In this document: piece by piece, positions 1 through 7,036 of the stretch
Layout of the letters: every line of letters begins with the position of its first letter
Numbering within the stretch: the first letter of the stretch is position 1
DNA from: Methylobacteriaceae bacterium
Lineage (GTDB): Bacteria > Pseudomonadota > Alphaproteobacteria > Rhizobiales > Beijerinckiaceae
Direction of reading: 5' to 3'
DNA length: 16,026 bases
Assembly (NCBI GenBank): GCA_019247255.1
Contig: JAFAPJ010000379.1
Location: 1-16,026 of the forward strand
The notes under the pieces: model-generated
What the model was told of the DNA's origin: nothing
What the model saw: the letters and a program-made list of their open reading frames with translations, nothing else
Database searches by the model: none
Made by a program: the position numbers and the translations under genes

Positions 1-723
1 GTCGAGCATCGCGGGCGCGGCAAGCAGGCTCAGCTGGTCTGAGCACTTCCACATGAGCCGGTCCACGAGGTTCGAATCGAGCCGGTCCGGCGCGAAGATC
101 GCCTCCGCGATGCCCTGGGGCGGGTCCTGATTGTAGTCGAGGCCGGCCGTCCCGAAAGCGATGTCGAGGTCGGCGATCACCGTCTGGGTCTGCAGCGCCT
201 GCGCGATCGCCCAGGCGAGGTTGTGCGACACGGTCGAGGATCCAACGCCGCCCTTCGCGCCGACGACGCTGACCGTGCGCCCGAGGGGCGCGGCGCCGGG
301 CGTCGAGAACAGGTCGGAGGCGGCGCGGACGAAATCGAGCACGGTGAGCGGCGCGATGAGGTATTCGCTCACGCCCCGTCGGATCATCTCCCGGTAGAGC
401 TGGACGTCGTTGACGTGCCCGATCACCAGGACCTTGGTGCCGGGATCGCAGACTGAGGCCAGGCCGTCGAGCGCCGCGAGCGCGGCCGGTCCGCCCGCGC
501 TGAACTCGAGCACGATGACGTTCGGGGTCGGCGCGTGGCGGTAGGCCTCGCCGGCCGCCGCCGCGCCGCCCATCTGCACCTTCACGTGCGCCTTCTGAAG
601 CCGCCGGTCGGCCGCCGCGGCCTCGACGATCTCGGCCACGCTGGGGCTGTCGCAGAACGCCTGGATCGTCACCCGCGGCAGCGGCGGGATCAGATGATCC
701 TGGCTGTCCATCTCGTTTGCCAT
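1..723 (-). CDS. cpaE: CpaE/TadZ-like pilus assembly ATPase, 3' end cut by window edge
   Basis: The frame reads 241 residues from the ATG at 723 and is still open at position 1, so the C-terminal part is missing. Residues about 18–125 look like a response-regulator receiver fold, but the usual phospho-acceptor Asp is replaced by Glu (NVIVLEF, E73), so it is probably a pseudo-receiver. A MinD/ParA-type ATPase follows: deviant Walker A GAKGGVGSST at 155–164, then IADLDIAFG around 183–191. In the known family CpaE/TadZ is cytoplasmic, sits at the pole and helps localise the Tad secretion machine. It is the last visible gene of the cpaB-C-D-E run, 19 bases after cpaD, so cotranscription is likely. 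The Shine-Dalgarno match is weak. The motor genes (cpaF, tadB, tadC) would be expected beyond the left edge; that is inference. Confidence 0.93.
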   Translation of the reverse strand, partial: MANEMDSQDHLIPPLPRVTIQAFCDSPSVAEIVEAAAADRRLQKAHVKVQMGGAAAAGEAYRHAPTPNVIVLEFSAGGPAALAALDGLASVCDPGTKVLVIGHVNDVQLYREMIRRGVSEYLIAPLTVLDFVRAASDLFSTPGAAPLGRTVSVVGAKGGVGSSTVSHNLAWAIAQALQTQTVIADLDIAFGTAGLDYNQDPPQGIAEAIFAPDRLDSNLVDRLMWKCSDQLSLLAAPAMLD

Positions 724-742
724 GGTGTGGAAGCCCCGTCCG

Positions 743-1456
743 CTAGTTGCCGACGCTCTGGTTGATCTTGTTCTGGCCGTCCTGCCGATAGCTCGTCGAC
801 GGGTCCGTTCCCTGGCGCAGCTGGTCGAAGCCGTGCATGCGCTTGAGGGTATCGGGCGGCGTCTCGCGGCGCGGCCGGATGAGGTCGACGGGATCGGCGA
901 CCTGGGCGGCGAAGTTCGACTGGTAGGCGCAGCCGAAATTCCAGTACTGGCGGTTGCCGTAGCTGTCCTGCGGCTCGCTCACGCCGAGATCCTGCGGCCA
1001 CTGCCCGCATTTGCTGGCGACCCGCGCCTCGAGCTTCGGAAAGGTGAGCCGGATCGGCGCGGCGACGACCGGATCCTCCGGCGCGTAATGCCGGACGGTG
1101 ATGCGGTGGCCGGCCGCCGCCTGGATGGCCGCCAGCGCGCGACCGGTTCCGGGCGAGGTGCCGGGCCCTGCCGGCACCTGGGCGACGATGGGGCCCGCGC
1201 CCCGGCGCCGGTGGTCGGCGATGTAGTCCGCCAGATCCTGCCGCTGCCGGCCGTCGATGCCGGCCGGTCCGGTCACGAAGATGTCGAGCGAGCGCGGACC
1301 CTGCGACAGGGCGATCGGGTGTCGGTCGCGATAATCGTTGGGATAGACGCTTCCGGTCGTCTCCTTCTCCGAGACGCAGCCGCCGAGCGCCGCGCCGAGC
1401 CCGGCGAGCGCCGCCAAGGCGGCCGCGCGCGGGAACGTGCTCTGTCTGCGAGACAT
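743..1456 (-). CDS. cpaD: CpaD pilus assembly lipoprotein
   Basis: A 237-residue exported lipoprotein. The N-terminus has a basic start, a hydrophobic Ala/Leu stretch and a lipobox-like LGGC with the lipidation Cys at 27. Family hallmarks follow: YPNDYRDRHPIAL near residue 38, and near 175–200 the block WNFGCAYQSNFAAQVADP, continuing into DLIRPR, which is the conserved CpaD signature. In Caulobacter-type Tad systems CpaD is an outer-membrane-associated partner of the CpaC secretin. The ATG at 1456 has a strong AGGAGAGG ribosome site about 7 bases upstream. It lies between cpaC (40 bases upstream) and cpaE (19 bases downstream) in the same orientation. The C-terminus is polar and low in complexity (Gln/Asn/Ser). 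Confidence 0.93.
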   Translation of the reverse strand: MSRRQSTFPRAAALAALAGLGAALGGCVSEKETTGSVYPNDYRDRHPIALSQGPRSLDIFVTGPAGIDGRQRQDLADYIADHRRRGAGPIVAQVPAGPGTSPGTGRALAAIQAAAGHRITVRHYAPEDPVVAAPIRLTFPKLEARVASKCGQWPQDLGVSEPQDSYGNRQYWNFGCAYQSNFAAQVADPVDLIRPRRETPPDTLKRMHGFDQLRQGTDPSTSYRQDGQNKINQSVGN

Positions 1457-1496
1457 CGTCGATCCTCTCCTGGGTCGGCCGCGAGGGGCGAGCCCA

Positions 1497-3023
1497 TCAA
1501 TCCGTGATGAAGCCGAAGCGACCCGGCGTGCGGCCCGGAGCGGCGCTCGGGCCGGCCGCGCCGTAGAGCTTGTTGAGGCGCCCCAGGAGCACGGCCTCGG
1601 GGTCGCTCGTCTCGACGAAGCCGTCGTCGGGACGCTTCGCCTCGCCGCTTTCCATGGGCTTCGCGATGAACGGCGAGACCATGATCATGAGCTCCGTCTC
1701 CCGGCGCTGGTAGTCGCGGGACCGGAAAAGGGCGCCGAGCACGGGCAGGTTCGACAGGACGGGGAGCCCGCTGATCGCCGACCCGCTCGTGTTGGACAGG
1801 AGACCGGCCGTCATCATGGTGGCGCCCGACGGCAGCTCGATGCTGGTCGACGATTTGCGCACCCGGAAGCTCGGGACCGAGATCGTGCCGACCTGGAACT
1901 GGTTCTCGGGATCGAGCTCGGTCACCTCCGTGTTGACCCGCATCGAGATGCGGCCCTCGGAGAGGACGACCGGCGTGAAGGCGAGGTTGATGCCGTAGGG
2001 CTTGAACGCGAGCGACGGGTTGCAGATCGGGGTCTGCAAGGTCGAGCCGATGCCGGTATTGGAGACGTTGCAGGTCGCGGAGGACGGCACCGGGATCTCG
2101 CCGCCGGCCGTGAAGGTCGCGGACTCGCCCGAGATGGCGACGAGCGTCGGCTCGGCGAGCGTGCGGGCGACGCGGGCGCGCTCGAAGGCGTTCAGCGTCG
2201 CCCCGATGAAGTCGCCCGTCCCGCCCTTGCCGCTCGCCGTCCCGCCGATCGAGTTCAGCGACGACAGCGCCTGAAGCGACAGCGGGAAGGAGGATTGGGT
2301 CGCCACGTTGAAGGTCGACCATTTGCCGGCCGTGGAGATTCCGAGCTGCTTGATGACGGAGCGGTCGACCTCCACCACGGTCACGCGCAGCATGACCTGG
2401 TCGCGTCCGACGATGGTCAGCCCGTTGATGACGTTGCCCGTGACGACGGTGCCGACGGCAGCGCCGCCGGCGTTCGGGACGCCCGCGACCGTCTGCCCGA
2501 CGAAGGCCTTGGCGATGTCGACGGCCTGCTGCGCATCGCCGGCCGAATTCACGGTGCCGGTCAAGAGCACTGAATCGCCGGCCGCCCGGATCTCGATCCG
2601 GGCCTGCGGCAGGGTCGTGCGGAGCGTCTGGCGCAGCACGTTCAGGTCGCGACCGACATTCACGTCGATGGAGGCGATCTGGCGGCCGTCCGCGTCCATC
2701 GCGAAGACGGTCGTGGCCCCGTTGCCGACGCCGATCAGGAAGATCTTGCGCGCGGAGCGGACGACGGCGTTGGCCACCCCAGGATTGGCGACGAAGACCT
2801 CCTTGGCGTCGCGGGGCAGATCGATCACGACCGAGCGGCCGATCGAGAGGTCCATGCGCCGGCTCGCCCCGCTCGCGAGCGGGTCCGCCGAGCCGTAGCC
2901 GGCCGGGTAGGCCGAGACCGGCTCGGCCGCGCGGGCGGCGCCCGACCAGGCGATCGGCATCCCGAGGGCGAGCGCGATGGCGGCCGAGCGGGCGGCTGTG
3001 CTGAGGAGGTTCGGTCGGGTCAT
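1497..3023 (-). CDS. cpaC: CpaC/RcpA outer-membrane secretin of Tad pilus
   Basis: A 508-residue secretin, normal length for the family. A signal peptide covers about residues 1–32 (cut near ARA|AE). Residues 55–122 form the pilus-assembly N-terminal domain (VVIDLP, VANPGVANAVV). Residues 124–178 look like a BON-type domain (RIEIRAAGDSVLLTGTV). The secretin domain runs from about 200 to 452, with EPTLVAISGESATFTAGGEI at 291–310, SFRVRKSSTSIELPSGATMM at 385–404 and the closing ELMIMVSPFIAKP. It should form the multimeric outer-membrane pore through which the Flp pilus exits. Between GGEIPVP and FKPYG is a short insertion carrying Cys318 and Cys334, a possible disulfide. The gene starts 23 bases after the cpaB stop and has no strong Shine-Dalgarno, which fits expression within the cpaB–E unit. 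Confidence 0.95.
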   Translation of the reverse strand: MTRPNLLSTAARSAAIALALGMPIAWSGAARAAEPVSAYPAGYGSADPLASGASRRMDLSIGRSVVIDLPRDAKEVFVANPGVANAVVRSARKIFLIGVGNGATTVFAMDADGRQIASIDVNVGRDLNVLRQTLRTTLPQARIEIRAAGDSVLLTGTVNSAGDAQQAVDIAKAFVGQTVAGVPNAGGAAVGTVVTGNVINGLTIVGRDQVMLRVTVVEVDRSVIKQLGISTAGKWSTFNVATQSSFPLSLQALSSLNSIGGTASGKGGTGDFIGATLNAFERARVARTLAEPTLVAISGESATFTAGGEIPVPSSATCNVSNTGIGSTLQTPICNPSLAFKPYGINLAFTPVVLSEGRISMRVNTEVTELDPENQFQVGTISVPSFRVRKSSTSIELPSGATMMTAGLLSNTSGSAISGLPVLSNLPVLGALFRSRDYQRRETELMIMVSPFIAKPMESGEAKRPDDGFVETSDPEAVLLGRLNKLYGAAGPSAAPGRTPGRFGFITD

Positions 3024-3046
3024 CGGGGGCTTTCGGGGAGGCCGCG

Positions 3047-3838
3047 TCAGCGCCGGGCGGCTTGCCGGGCGACGCCGGCTCGCACCACGACGAGGCCGGA
3101 ATCGCGTTCTTCGATCGGGGCGTCGACGGTCTTGGCGTCGGCGAGGCTGCGGAGCGCGAGCGAGAGCTGGCCGACGCGCTGAGCGAGAGCCAGGGTTTCG
3201 GCCTGGCCCGGCGTGACCTCGAGGGTCGCGGTCTCGCCGGTGACGACCTTCTCGCCGTTGCGCTCCTGCACGTTCTGCCCGATCGCGAGGACCCGGATGT
3301 TGCGCAGGATGGTCTCGGACATCTGGACGTCGACGCCGCCCGCCTTCGAGGCTTCGTCGTCGCGGTAGACGCGCAGCACGTCGACGCGGTCGTTCGGCAG
3401 GACGAAGCCGCCCGCGGAGGTCGCGCCGCGCGTGTCGATCGAGATGGCGACCGCCCGCATGCCGGAGGGCAGGATGGCGGACATGAAGCCCGAGCCGTCC
3501 GCCTTGATCACCTTCTCGCGGCGCACGGGCTCGCCCGCCAGGAAGCTCTGTCGGATGATGGCGCCCGCGAGCTCATCGAGAGCGCTGGGGCTCTGGGCCC
3601 GCGTGATCGCGCCCGAGGGGACGTAGTCCTGGGGCCAGGGCTGCCAGCGCATGTCGCCGGCCCTGAGAACCTGGCCGACCCCGAGATCGGCTCCCGCGAC
3701 GAGCACCTCGGTCGTGCGGACCGGCGCCGCCTTCTCGACCACGACCGTCGCGGGCGGACTCGTGTTCGTCATCAGCAGCGCAGCCGCGCCGGCGGCGCTG
3801 ACGGCGATCGCGAGAACCAAAAGACGGGCGGGCTTCAT
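3047..3838 (-). CDS. cpaB: CpaB/RcpC periplasmic pilus assembly protein
   Basis: A 263-residue protein starting MKPARLLVLAIAV, with one N-terminal membrane segment or uncleaved signal (about 5–24). A SAF-like domain follows at about 42–110 (VLVAGADLGVGQVLRAGDM), then the RcpC/CpaB domain at about 118–235 (LPSGMRAVAISIDT, ANDRV-like FVLPNDRVDVLRVYRD, and TLEVTPGQAETLALAQRVG). In the Tad family this is a periplasmic component that works with the secretin. The reading frame extends upstream to ATGs at 3847 and 3883. I chose 3838 because the Lys-Pro-Ala-Arg start followed directly by the hydrophobic segment is typical, but the ATG at 3847 is nearly as good and no start has a strong Shine-Dalgarno. 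It appears to be the first gene of cpaB-C-D-E, after a 191-base gap from cpaA. Confidence 0.93.
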   Translation of the reverse strand: MKPARLLVLAIAVSAAGAAALLMTNTSPPATVVVEKAAPVRTTEVLVAGADLGVGQVLRAGDMRWQPWPQDYVPSGAITRAQSPSALDELAGAIIRQSFLAGEPVRREKVIKADGSGFMSAILPSGMRAVAISIDTRGATSAGGFVLPNDRVDVLRVYRDDEASKAGGVDVQMSETILRNIRVLAIGQNVQERNGEKVVTGETATLEVTPGQAETLALAQRVGQLSLALRSLADAKTVDAPIEERDSGLVVVRAGVARQAARR

Positions 3839-3893
3839 CAGGACCATCCGAACGCAACCAACGCGCTCATACTGGGCCCGCATTCGTCAAAGC

Positions 3894-3901
3894 ATGGTTA
3901 A
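3894..3901 (-). promoter_or_regulatory. TTAACCAT motif upstream of cpaB, possible CtrA half-site
   Basis: The minus strand reads TTAACCAT 56 bases upstream of the chosen cpaB start. This octamer resembles the half-site bound by the cell-cycle regulator CtrA in several alphaproteobacteria, and CtrA controls pilus genes in Caulobacter. Just upstream is the AT-richest patch of the region (GATAAATATC at about 3922–3931), which could hold a -10 element, but no convincing -35 partner is seen. A single octamer can occur by chance, so this is a weak call. Confidence 0.25.
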
Positions 3902-3967
3902 CCGAACGTCTCGACTGAGCAGATATTTATCGTTTGCTGACCATGCGAGGCGACCCGCGCCGTTCAG

Positions 3968-3983
3968 CGGCGCGCGAGCGCCG
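3968..3983. other. Small GC-rich stem-loop between cpaA and cpaB
   Basis: CGGCGC and GCGCCG flank a four-base loop, giving a perfect 6-bp stem. It lies 47 bases past the cpaA stop and 130 bases before cpaB. There is no T-run, so it is not a classical terminator. In DNA this GC-rich, short stems like this are common. The remainder of the 191-base cpaA–cpaB gap shows nothing else I can support apart from the TTAACCAT motif. Confidence 0.2.
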
Positions 3984-4029
3984 GCCAGCGCCTGGATCGA
4001 TCGGGGATGGCGAGCTCAGCCGGCTCCGG

Positions 4030-4536
4030 TCAACGGGACAGGGCGGCGAGCCAGAGCTCGGTTTGCGGGTAGACCGCGAGCGCGGCAGCCGCGAGCGCGA
4101 CCCCGTAGGGCACCCCGCTCGCCGGGTCGTGGAAGCGCATGCACCAGGCGCCGCCGCGCTCGACGAGCCCGCGGGGCAGCCGCCGAAACGCCAGGATGAC
4201 GAGGCTGAGCGCCCCGCCGGCCATCGCGGCGATGTACAGGTAATCGGGCAATTGACCGAAGCCGAGCCACAGCGCGGTCGCGGAGGCGAGCTTCGCGTCG
4301 CCGCCGCCCACCCAACCGCGGGCGAACATCAGGAAGGTGACGACGAGCACGGCCGCGCCGGCGGCGACGTGGAGGGCGATCGCCTCGACGGAGAGTCCGC
4401 CGATGGCGGCGACGCTGACGAAGCCGGCGACGAGAGCGAGGGAGACGCGATTCGGGATCGTCATCGTCAACAGGTCGCTCGCGCCCGCGAACAGGACGAG
4501 GGCGGGAAAGACGATGAGGAGTGCGATCTCGATCAC
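4030..4536 (-). CDS. cpaA: CpaA/TadV-type prepilin peptidase
   Basis: A 168-residue polytopic inner-membrane aspartic protease of the type IV prepilin peptidase family. It has the short TadV/CpaA length, lacking the N-terminal methyltransferase part of larger PilD enzymes. Two catalytic aspartates are visible: D21 in ASDLLTMTIPNR and D80 in the GxGD-type motif WVGGGDAKL. It should cleave the leader of the Flp pilin and of the TadE/TadG-like pseudopilins encoded nearby. The start is GTG at 4536; the next in-frame Met is residue 25, after the first Asp, so it cannot be the start. The sequence AAGGA lies about 8 bases upstream of the GTG and supports this choice. It follows flp on the same strand, with a strong hairpin in the 113-base gap between them. 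Confidence 0.93.
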   Translation of the reverse strand: MIEIALLIVFPALVLFAGASDLLTMTIPNRVSLALVAGFVSVAAIGGLSVEAIALHVAAGAAVLVVTFLMFARGWVGGGDAKLASATALWLGFGQLPDYLYIAAMAGGALSLVILAFRRLPRGLVERGGAWCMRFHDPASGVPYGVALAAAALAVYPQTELWLAALSR

Positions 4537-4608
4537 GACACGATCCTTCCGGCCGGTCCCGGGCCCGCTCGCGGCCAGGCGACCGCCGAACGTCGACCCG
4601 ATCCGGGC

Positions 4609-4630
4609 GGTCCCGGACGAATCCGGGACC
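4609..4630 (-). other. Perfect hairpin with UUCG loop between flp and cpaA
   Basis: On the transcribed (minus) strand GGTCCCGGA and TCCGGGACC pair perfectly over 9 bp around a TTCG loop. The hairpin begins 19 bases after the flp stop. No T-run follows, so it is not a textbook intrinsic terminator. A stable hairpin just 3' of a highly expressed pilin gene and before the peptidase gene could protect the flp mRNA end or attenuate read-through. That role is inferred from position only. Confidence 0.6.
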
Positions 4631-4649
4631 CCGAGGACGGATCAGAGCA

Positions 4650-4817
4650 TCAGCGCGTCAGGTTGTTGCCGACGGCAGTGAACGTCGTGTTGAGGTTCGT
4701 GCCGACCGTCTTGACGGCCGCGATGATGACGACCGCGATGAGGGCGGCGATGAGGCCATACTCGATGGCGGTCGCGCCAGACTCGTCCTTGACGAAACGT
4801 TTGGCCAGCTGGGACAT
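4650..4817 (-). CDS. flp: Flp family type IVb pilin
   Basis: A 55-residue protein with the complete Flp pilin layout. It has a short basic leader MSQLAKRFVKDESG, a processing site G14|A15, Glu at +5 and Tyr at +6 (ATAIEY), then a single hydrophobic segment GLIAALIAVVIIAAV and a short polar tail ending NNLTR. After cleavage by CpaA it would assemble into the pilus fibre. The ATG at 4817 was chosen because GGAG lies six bases upstream; an in-frame ATG four codons earlier (4829) has AAGGAG only one base away, too close. It is too short for ordinary gene-length cut-offs. It is the first gene on its strand, divergent from the secreted protein at 5096, and is followed by a hairpin and then cpaA. 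Confidence 0.96.
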   Translation of the reverse strand: MSQLAKRFVKDESGATAIEYGLIAALIAVVIIAAVKTVGTNLNTTFTAVGNNLTR

Positions 4818-4823
4818 GAGTTG

Positions 4824-4836
4824 CTCCATTCTCCTT
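4824..4836 (-). promoter_or_regulatory. Two successive Shine-Dalgarno sequences before flp
   Basis: Minus-strand AAGGAG (4836–4831) is followed by an in-frame ATG one base later, then by GGAG (4827–4824) that sits six bases before the ATG at 4817. The second site has ideal spacing and decides the start. The first is 13 bases from that start and may assist ribosome loading. Confidence 0.55.
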
Positions 4837-5095
4837 AGCTCAGATCCGTCCGCCGGCCGCTGCGAGCCCGATCGGAACAGCGCTGGAAGGTACCGGCTCC
4901 CCGTTTCAACGAAGTTAAGATGATCTCGGCCGCCGACTGACGCCTTGCGCCAGCCTCGCCAAGGTTAGCGAACGCTTTCTCAACGTCGACGCCGCGCTTA
5001 CTCTCAAGAATTCAGCCTTTCTTCACCAATCGAAGCGAGATTGCGGGACGGGACGCTTGGTTGTGGCAAGCGCGTCGGCGTTCACCGGACCTGCG
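4837..5095. promoter_or_regulatory. Divergent intergenic region between flp and the secreted pil_N-domain gene
   Basis: These roughly 260 bases must hold the promoters for flp (minus) and for the gene at 5096 (plus). The stretch 4900–5040 is less GC-rich than its surroundings (for example GTTTCAACGAAGTTAAGATG at 4903–4922). I found no -35/-10 pair with acceptable spacing on either strand and no sigma-54 site. CTTAACTTCGTTGAA on the minus strand (near 4905–4919) only loosely resembles a CtrA box, because its half-site spacing is wrong. The function is inferred from gene layout. Confidence 0.5.
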
Positions 5096-5752
5096 ATGCA
5101 AACCTTCACTCGACTCAGTTTCGGAACCCTTCTGGCCGTGGCGGCGATCGCTCCCGCGTCGGCCCGGGACGCGGCCAAGGTCGCCGAGATCGCGCCGGCT
5201 TCGCAGCAGGTCGCTCCGGTGTCGCAGCAGGTCGTACCGGTCTCGCAGCCGGTCGCACCGAAGGCGGTCGCGACGGGCGCCGCCGCGGTCGTCGTGCCGG
5301 CTCCCGATGCGCAGGGTCCTGCGGCCGCCACGCAGCCGGCGAGCGCTGCCGGCAAGGTCGGCGCGGCAACCCGCGGCGAGCTCAACGTCCTGGTGGATCG
5401 GGCCAAGGTGATCCGCCTCCCCGATCGCACACAGACGGTCGTGATCGGCAATCCGGCGATCGCCGACATCACGATTCAGAAGAACGGCGTCGCGGTCGTC
5501 ACGGGCAAGAGCTACGGCGTCACGAACGTCATCGCGCTTGATAACGGCGGCAACCTGCTCGCCGAATCCATCGTCAGCGTCAGCGCGCCGACCGATTCCG
5601 TCCTCGTGGTGCAGCGCGGGCTCGAGCGGCAATCCTATTCCTGCACACCGGCCTGCCAGCCCTCCGTCGTCCTCGGCGACGCGAACGCGTTCTTCAGCGA
5701 GACGAGAGGCCAGGCCGATCAGCGCAACGCCTTCGCGTCGGGCCGGAACTGA
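5096..5752 (+). CDS. Secreted protein with pilus-assembly N-terminal (pil_N) domain
   Basis: A 218-residue protein with a clear Sec signal peptide (1–23, cut after ASA). A Val/Pro/Gln-rich linker follows, with three 7-residue repeats (36–56), then at about 95–163 the same domain that begins the CpaC secretin: KVIRLPDRTQTVVIGNPAIA, then VVTGKSYGVTNVIALD. The C-terminal part has Cys183 and Cys187 (YSCTPAC) and a GDANAFF motif. Proteins of this layout accompany Tad loci in rhizobia as a 'pilus assembly protein N-terminal domain' family; the exact role is not known to me. It is probably periplasmic and may contact the secretin or the peptidoglycan side of the pore. The frame continues to a TTG at 5057, but the ATG at 5096 places the signal peptide correctly. 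It is divergent from flp and 81 bases upstream of a TadE gene. Confidence 0.85.
   Translation: MQTFTRLSFGTLLAVAAIAPASARDAAKVAEIAPASQQVAPVSQQVVPVSQPVAPKAVATGAAAVVVPAPDAQGPAAATQPASAAGKVGAATRGELNVLVDRAKVIRLPDRTQTVVIGNPAIADITIQKNGVAVVTGKSYGVTNVIALDNGGNLLAESIVSVSAPTDSVLVVQRGLERQSYSCTPACQPSVVLGDANAFFSETRGQADQRNAFASGRN
5201..5263 (+). repeat. Three tandem 21-bp repeats inside the pil_N-domain gene
   Basis: Three consecutive 21-base units (5201–5221, 5222–5242, 5243–5263) each begin TCGCAGCMGGTCG. They encode SQQVAPV, SQQVVPV and SQPVAPK. In frame, such units can expand or contract without frameshift, changing only the length of the flexible linker between the signal peptide and the domain. Confidence 0.85.
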
Positions 5753-5833
5753 CGCGTCCGCGAATCGCGCAACCAAGCGGCAACCTCTCCGCGCTAGCCT
5801 CGGACGGCTCGCTCCTCCCGAGCGACGCCCCAG

Positions 5834-6424
5834 TTGAGCGCGCCCTTGAGCTCGATCGCCCCGCGCCGGCTCACGTTCCGGCTTCTCCCCCGCTTCCGCC
5901 GCCATCAGGGCGGCGCGACCGCCGTCGAGTTCGCGATCGTCGCGGCTCCCTTCTTCGCCTTCCTGATGGGCTCGCTCGAGCTCGCGCTGGCCTTCTGGTC
6001 GACGCAGGTGCTCGAGACCGCGGTCGCGAACGCCTCGCGGCAGATCTACACGGGACAGTTCCAGACCTCGGCCTCGAACCAGGGCCTCACCGCGGCCCAG
6101 CTGCAGTCGCAGTTCAAGAACCTCGTATGCAGCAACGTCAGCGCGCTCTTCGACTGCCCGAGCCAGGTCAGCGTCGACGTGCAGAAGGTGTCGACCTTCA
6201 GCAACGCGACGCTGCCGTCCCCGGTGAACGCGCAGAACCAGTACGACACGAGCGCCTACGGCTACAACGCGCCGGGGCCGCGCGACATCGCGGTCGTGCG
6301 CGCCTCGCTGAAATACCCGCTCTACGTCGGGCGCGTCGGGCAGATCATCCTGAATGCTGGCACCCTCGCGGACGGCAACCGCCTGATCATGGCGACGGCC
6401 GTCTTCCGGACCGAACCGTTCTGA
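5834..6424 (+). CDS. TadE-like pseudopilin
   Basis: A 196-residue protein with a basic N-terminus (RRLTFRLLPRFRRHQGG), then GATAVEFAIVAAPFFAFLMG, the TadE motif plus one membrane segment, and an extracytoplasmic C-terminal domain with two Cys (near 97 and 104). The motif G27|A28 with Glu at +5 and Phe at +6 matches the prepilin peptidase site, so CpaA probably processes it. In Aggregatibacter, TadE is a processed pseudopilin needed for pilus formation. The start is uncertain: no ATG or GTG precedes the motif, and TTG at 5834 or TTG at 5846 are the candidates, with no good Shine-Dalgarno for either. It lies 81 bases after the pil_N gene and 8 bases before the next pseudopilin, so the three probably form one transcript. 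Confidence 0.9.
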   Translation: MSAPLSSIAPRRLTFRLLPRFRRHQGGATAVEFAIVAAPFFAFLMGSLELALAFWSTQVLETAVANASRQIYTGQFQTSASNQGLTAAQLQSQFKNLVCSNVSALFDCPSQVSVDVQKVSTFSNATLPSPVNAQNQYDTSAYGYNAPGPRDIAVVRASLKYPLYVGRVGQIILNAGTLADGNRLIMATAVFRTEPF

Positions 6425-6432
6425 GGTCCACC

Positions 6433-7029
6433 ATGCCGACCCGGCCCTTCCCCGCGCTCGCGCGATTCCGCCAGGCCACGGACGGCGTCGCGGCCGTCGA
6501 ATTCGCGCTTCTCGCGCCCGTTCTCGTCGTCCTGCTCCTCGGCCTCAGCGTCGTCACCCAGCGCGTCATGATGGACCGCAAGCTGACCTTGCTGTCCCGC
6601 GCCCTCGCGGACCTCACCTCGCGCGCCTCGAGCCTCGCCTCGACCGATCTGTCCGACACCTTCGCGGCGGCGAGCGCGATCATGCAGCCCTACAACAGCG
6701 CGACCGTGCAGATGGTCGTGACGAGCGTGCTCGTCTCGACCGACGCCCAGGGGAACCCCAGGGGCACGGTCGATTGGAGCTGCCGCTTCGTTCGGTCGGG
6801 CGCGTCCGGCACGACGCCGGCGCTCACGGCCCGCGCCGCGGGGAGCAACTATGCCGTGCCGGCCGGCTTCACCGGCGCGGGCTCCTTCATGCTCGTCGAG
6901 ACCAAGCTGCCGCAGCCGACCACCACGGTGATGTTCAGCGGCGGCGACCTCGGCCAGACGACGACCTGGCCGGTGCGCGACACGACCAACGTCACGCTGT
7001 CCGGCGGCTGCCCGGCCTCCCCGGCCTGA
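6433..7029 (+). CDS. TadG/TadF-like pseudopilin
   Basis: A 198-residue protein. Leader MPTRPFPALARFRQATDG, cleavage motif G18|V19 with Glu at +5 (VAAVEF), one membrane helix (ALLAPVLVVLLLGLSVV), then a soluble domain of about 150 residues. That domain contains TVDWSCRF and ends in a Gly/Ser/Thr-rich region with GGC near the C-terminus. It belongs to the TadE/TadG-like superfamily by the N-terminus; it is far shorter than full TadG proteins, which carry a von Willebrand A domain, so it is closer to TadF in size. The ATG has a GAGG overlapping the TGA of the TadE gene, which suggests coupled translation. Its stop is only 7 bases from the stop of the convergent phosphohexomutase gene. Confidence 0.87.
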   Translation: MPTRPFPALARFRQATDGVAAVEFALLAPVLVVLLLGLSVVTQRVMMDRKLTLLSRALADLTSRASSLASTDLSDTFAAASAIMQPYNSATVQMVVTSVLVSTDAQGNPRGTVDWSCRFVRSGASGTTPALTARAAGSNYAVPAGFTGAGSFMLVETKLPQPTTTVMFSGGDLGQTTTWPVRDTTNVTLSGGCPASPA

Positions 7030-7036
7030 GGCGGCG

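Noticed and set aside
1437..2573. Open frame of 378 codons on the plus strand opposite cpaC
   Set aside because: Its composition is Arg/Asp/Gly-rich with no motif, and it lies entirely opposite the well-supported cpaC and part of cpaD.
4905..4919. CtrA box upstream of flp
   Set aside because: The minus strand has TTAAC followed by TTGAA, but the spacing is six rather than seven and the second half-site does not match.
5057..5095. TTG at 5057 as the start of the pil_N-domain protein
   Set aside because: It would put 13 extra residues before a well-formed signal peptide that begins at the ATG at 5096.
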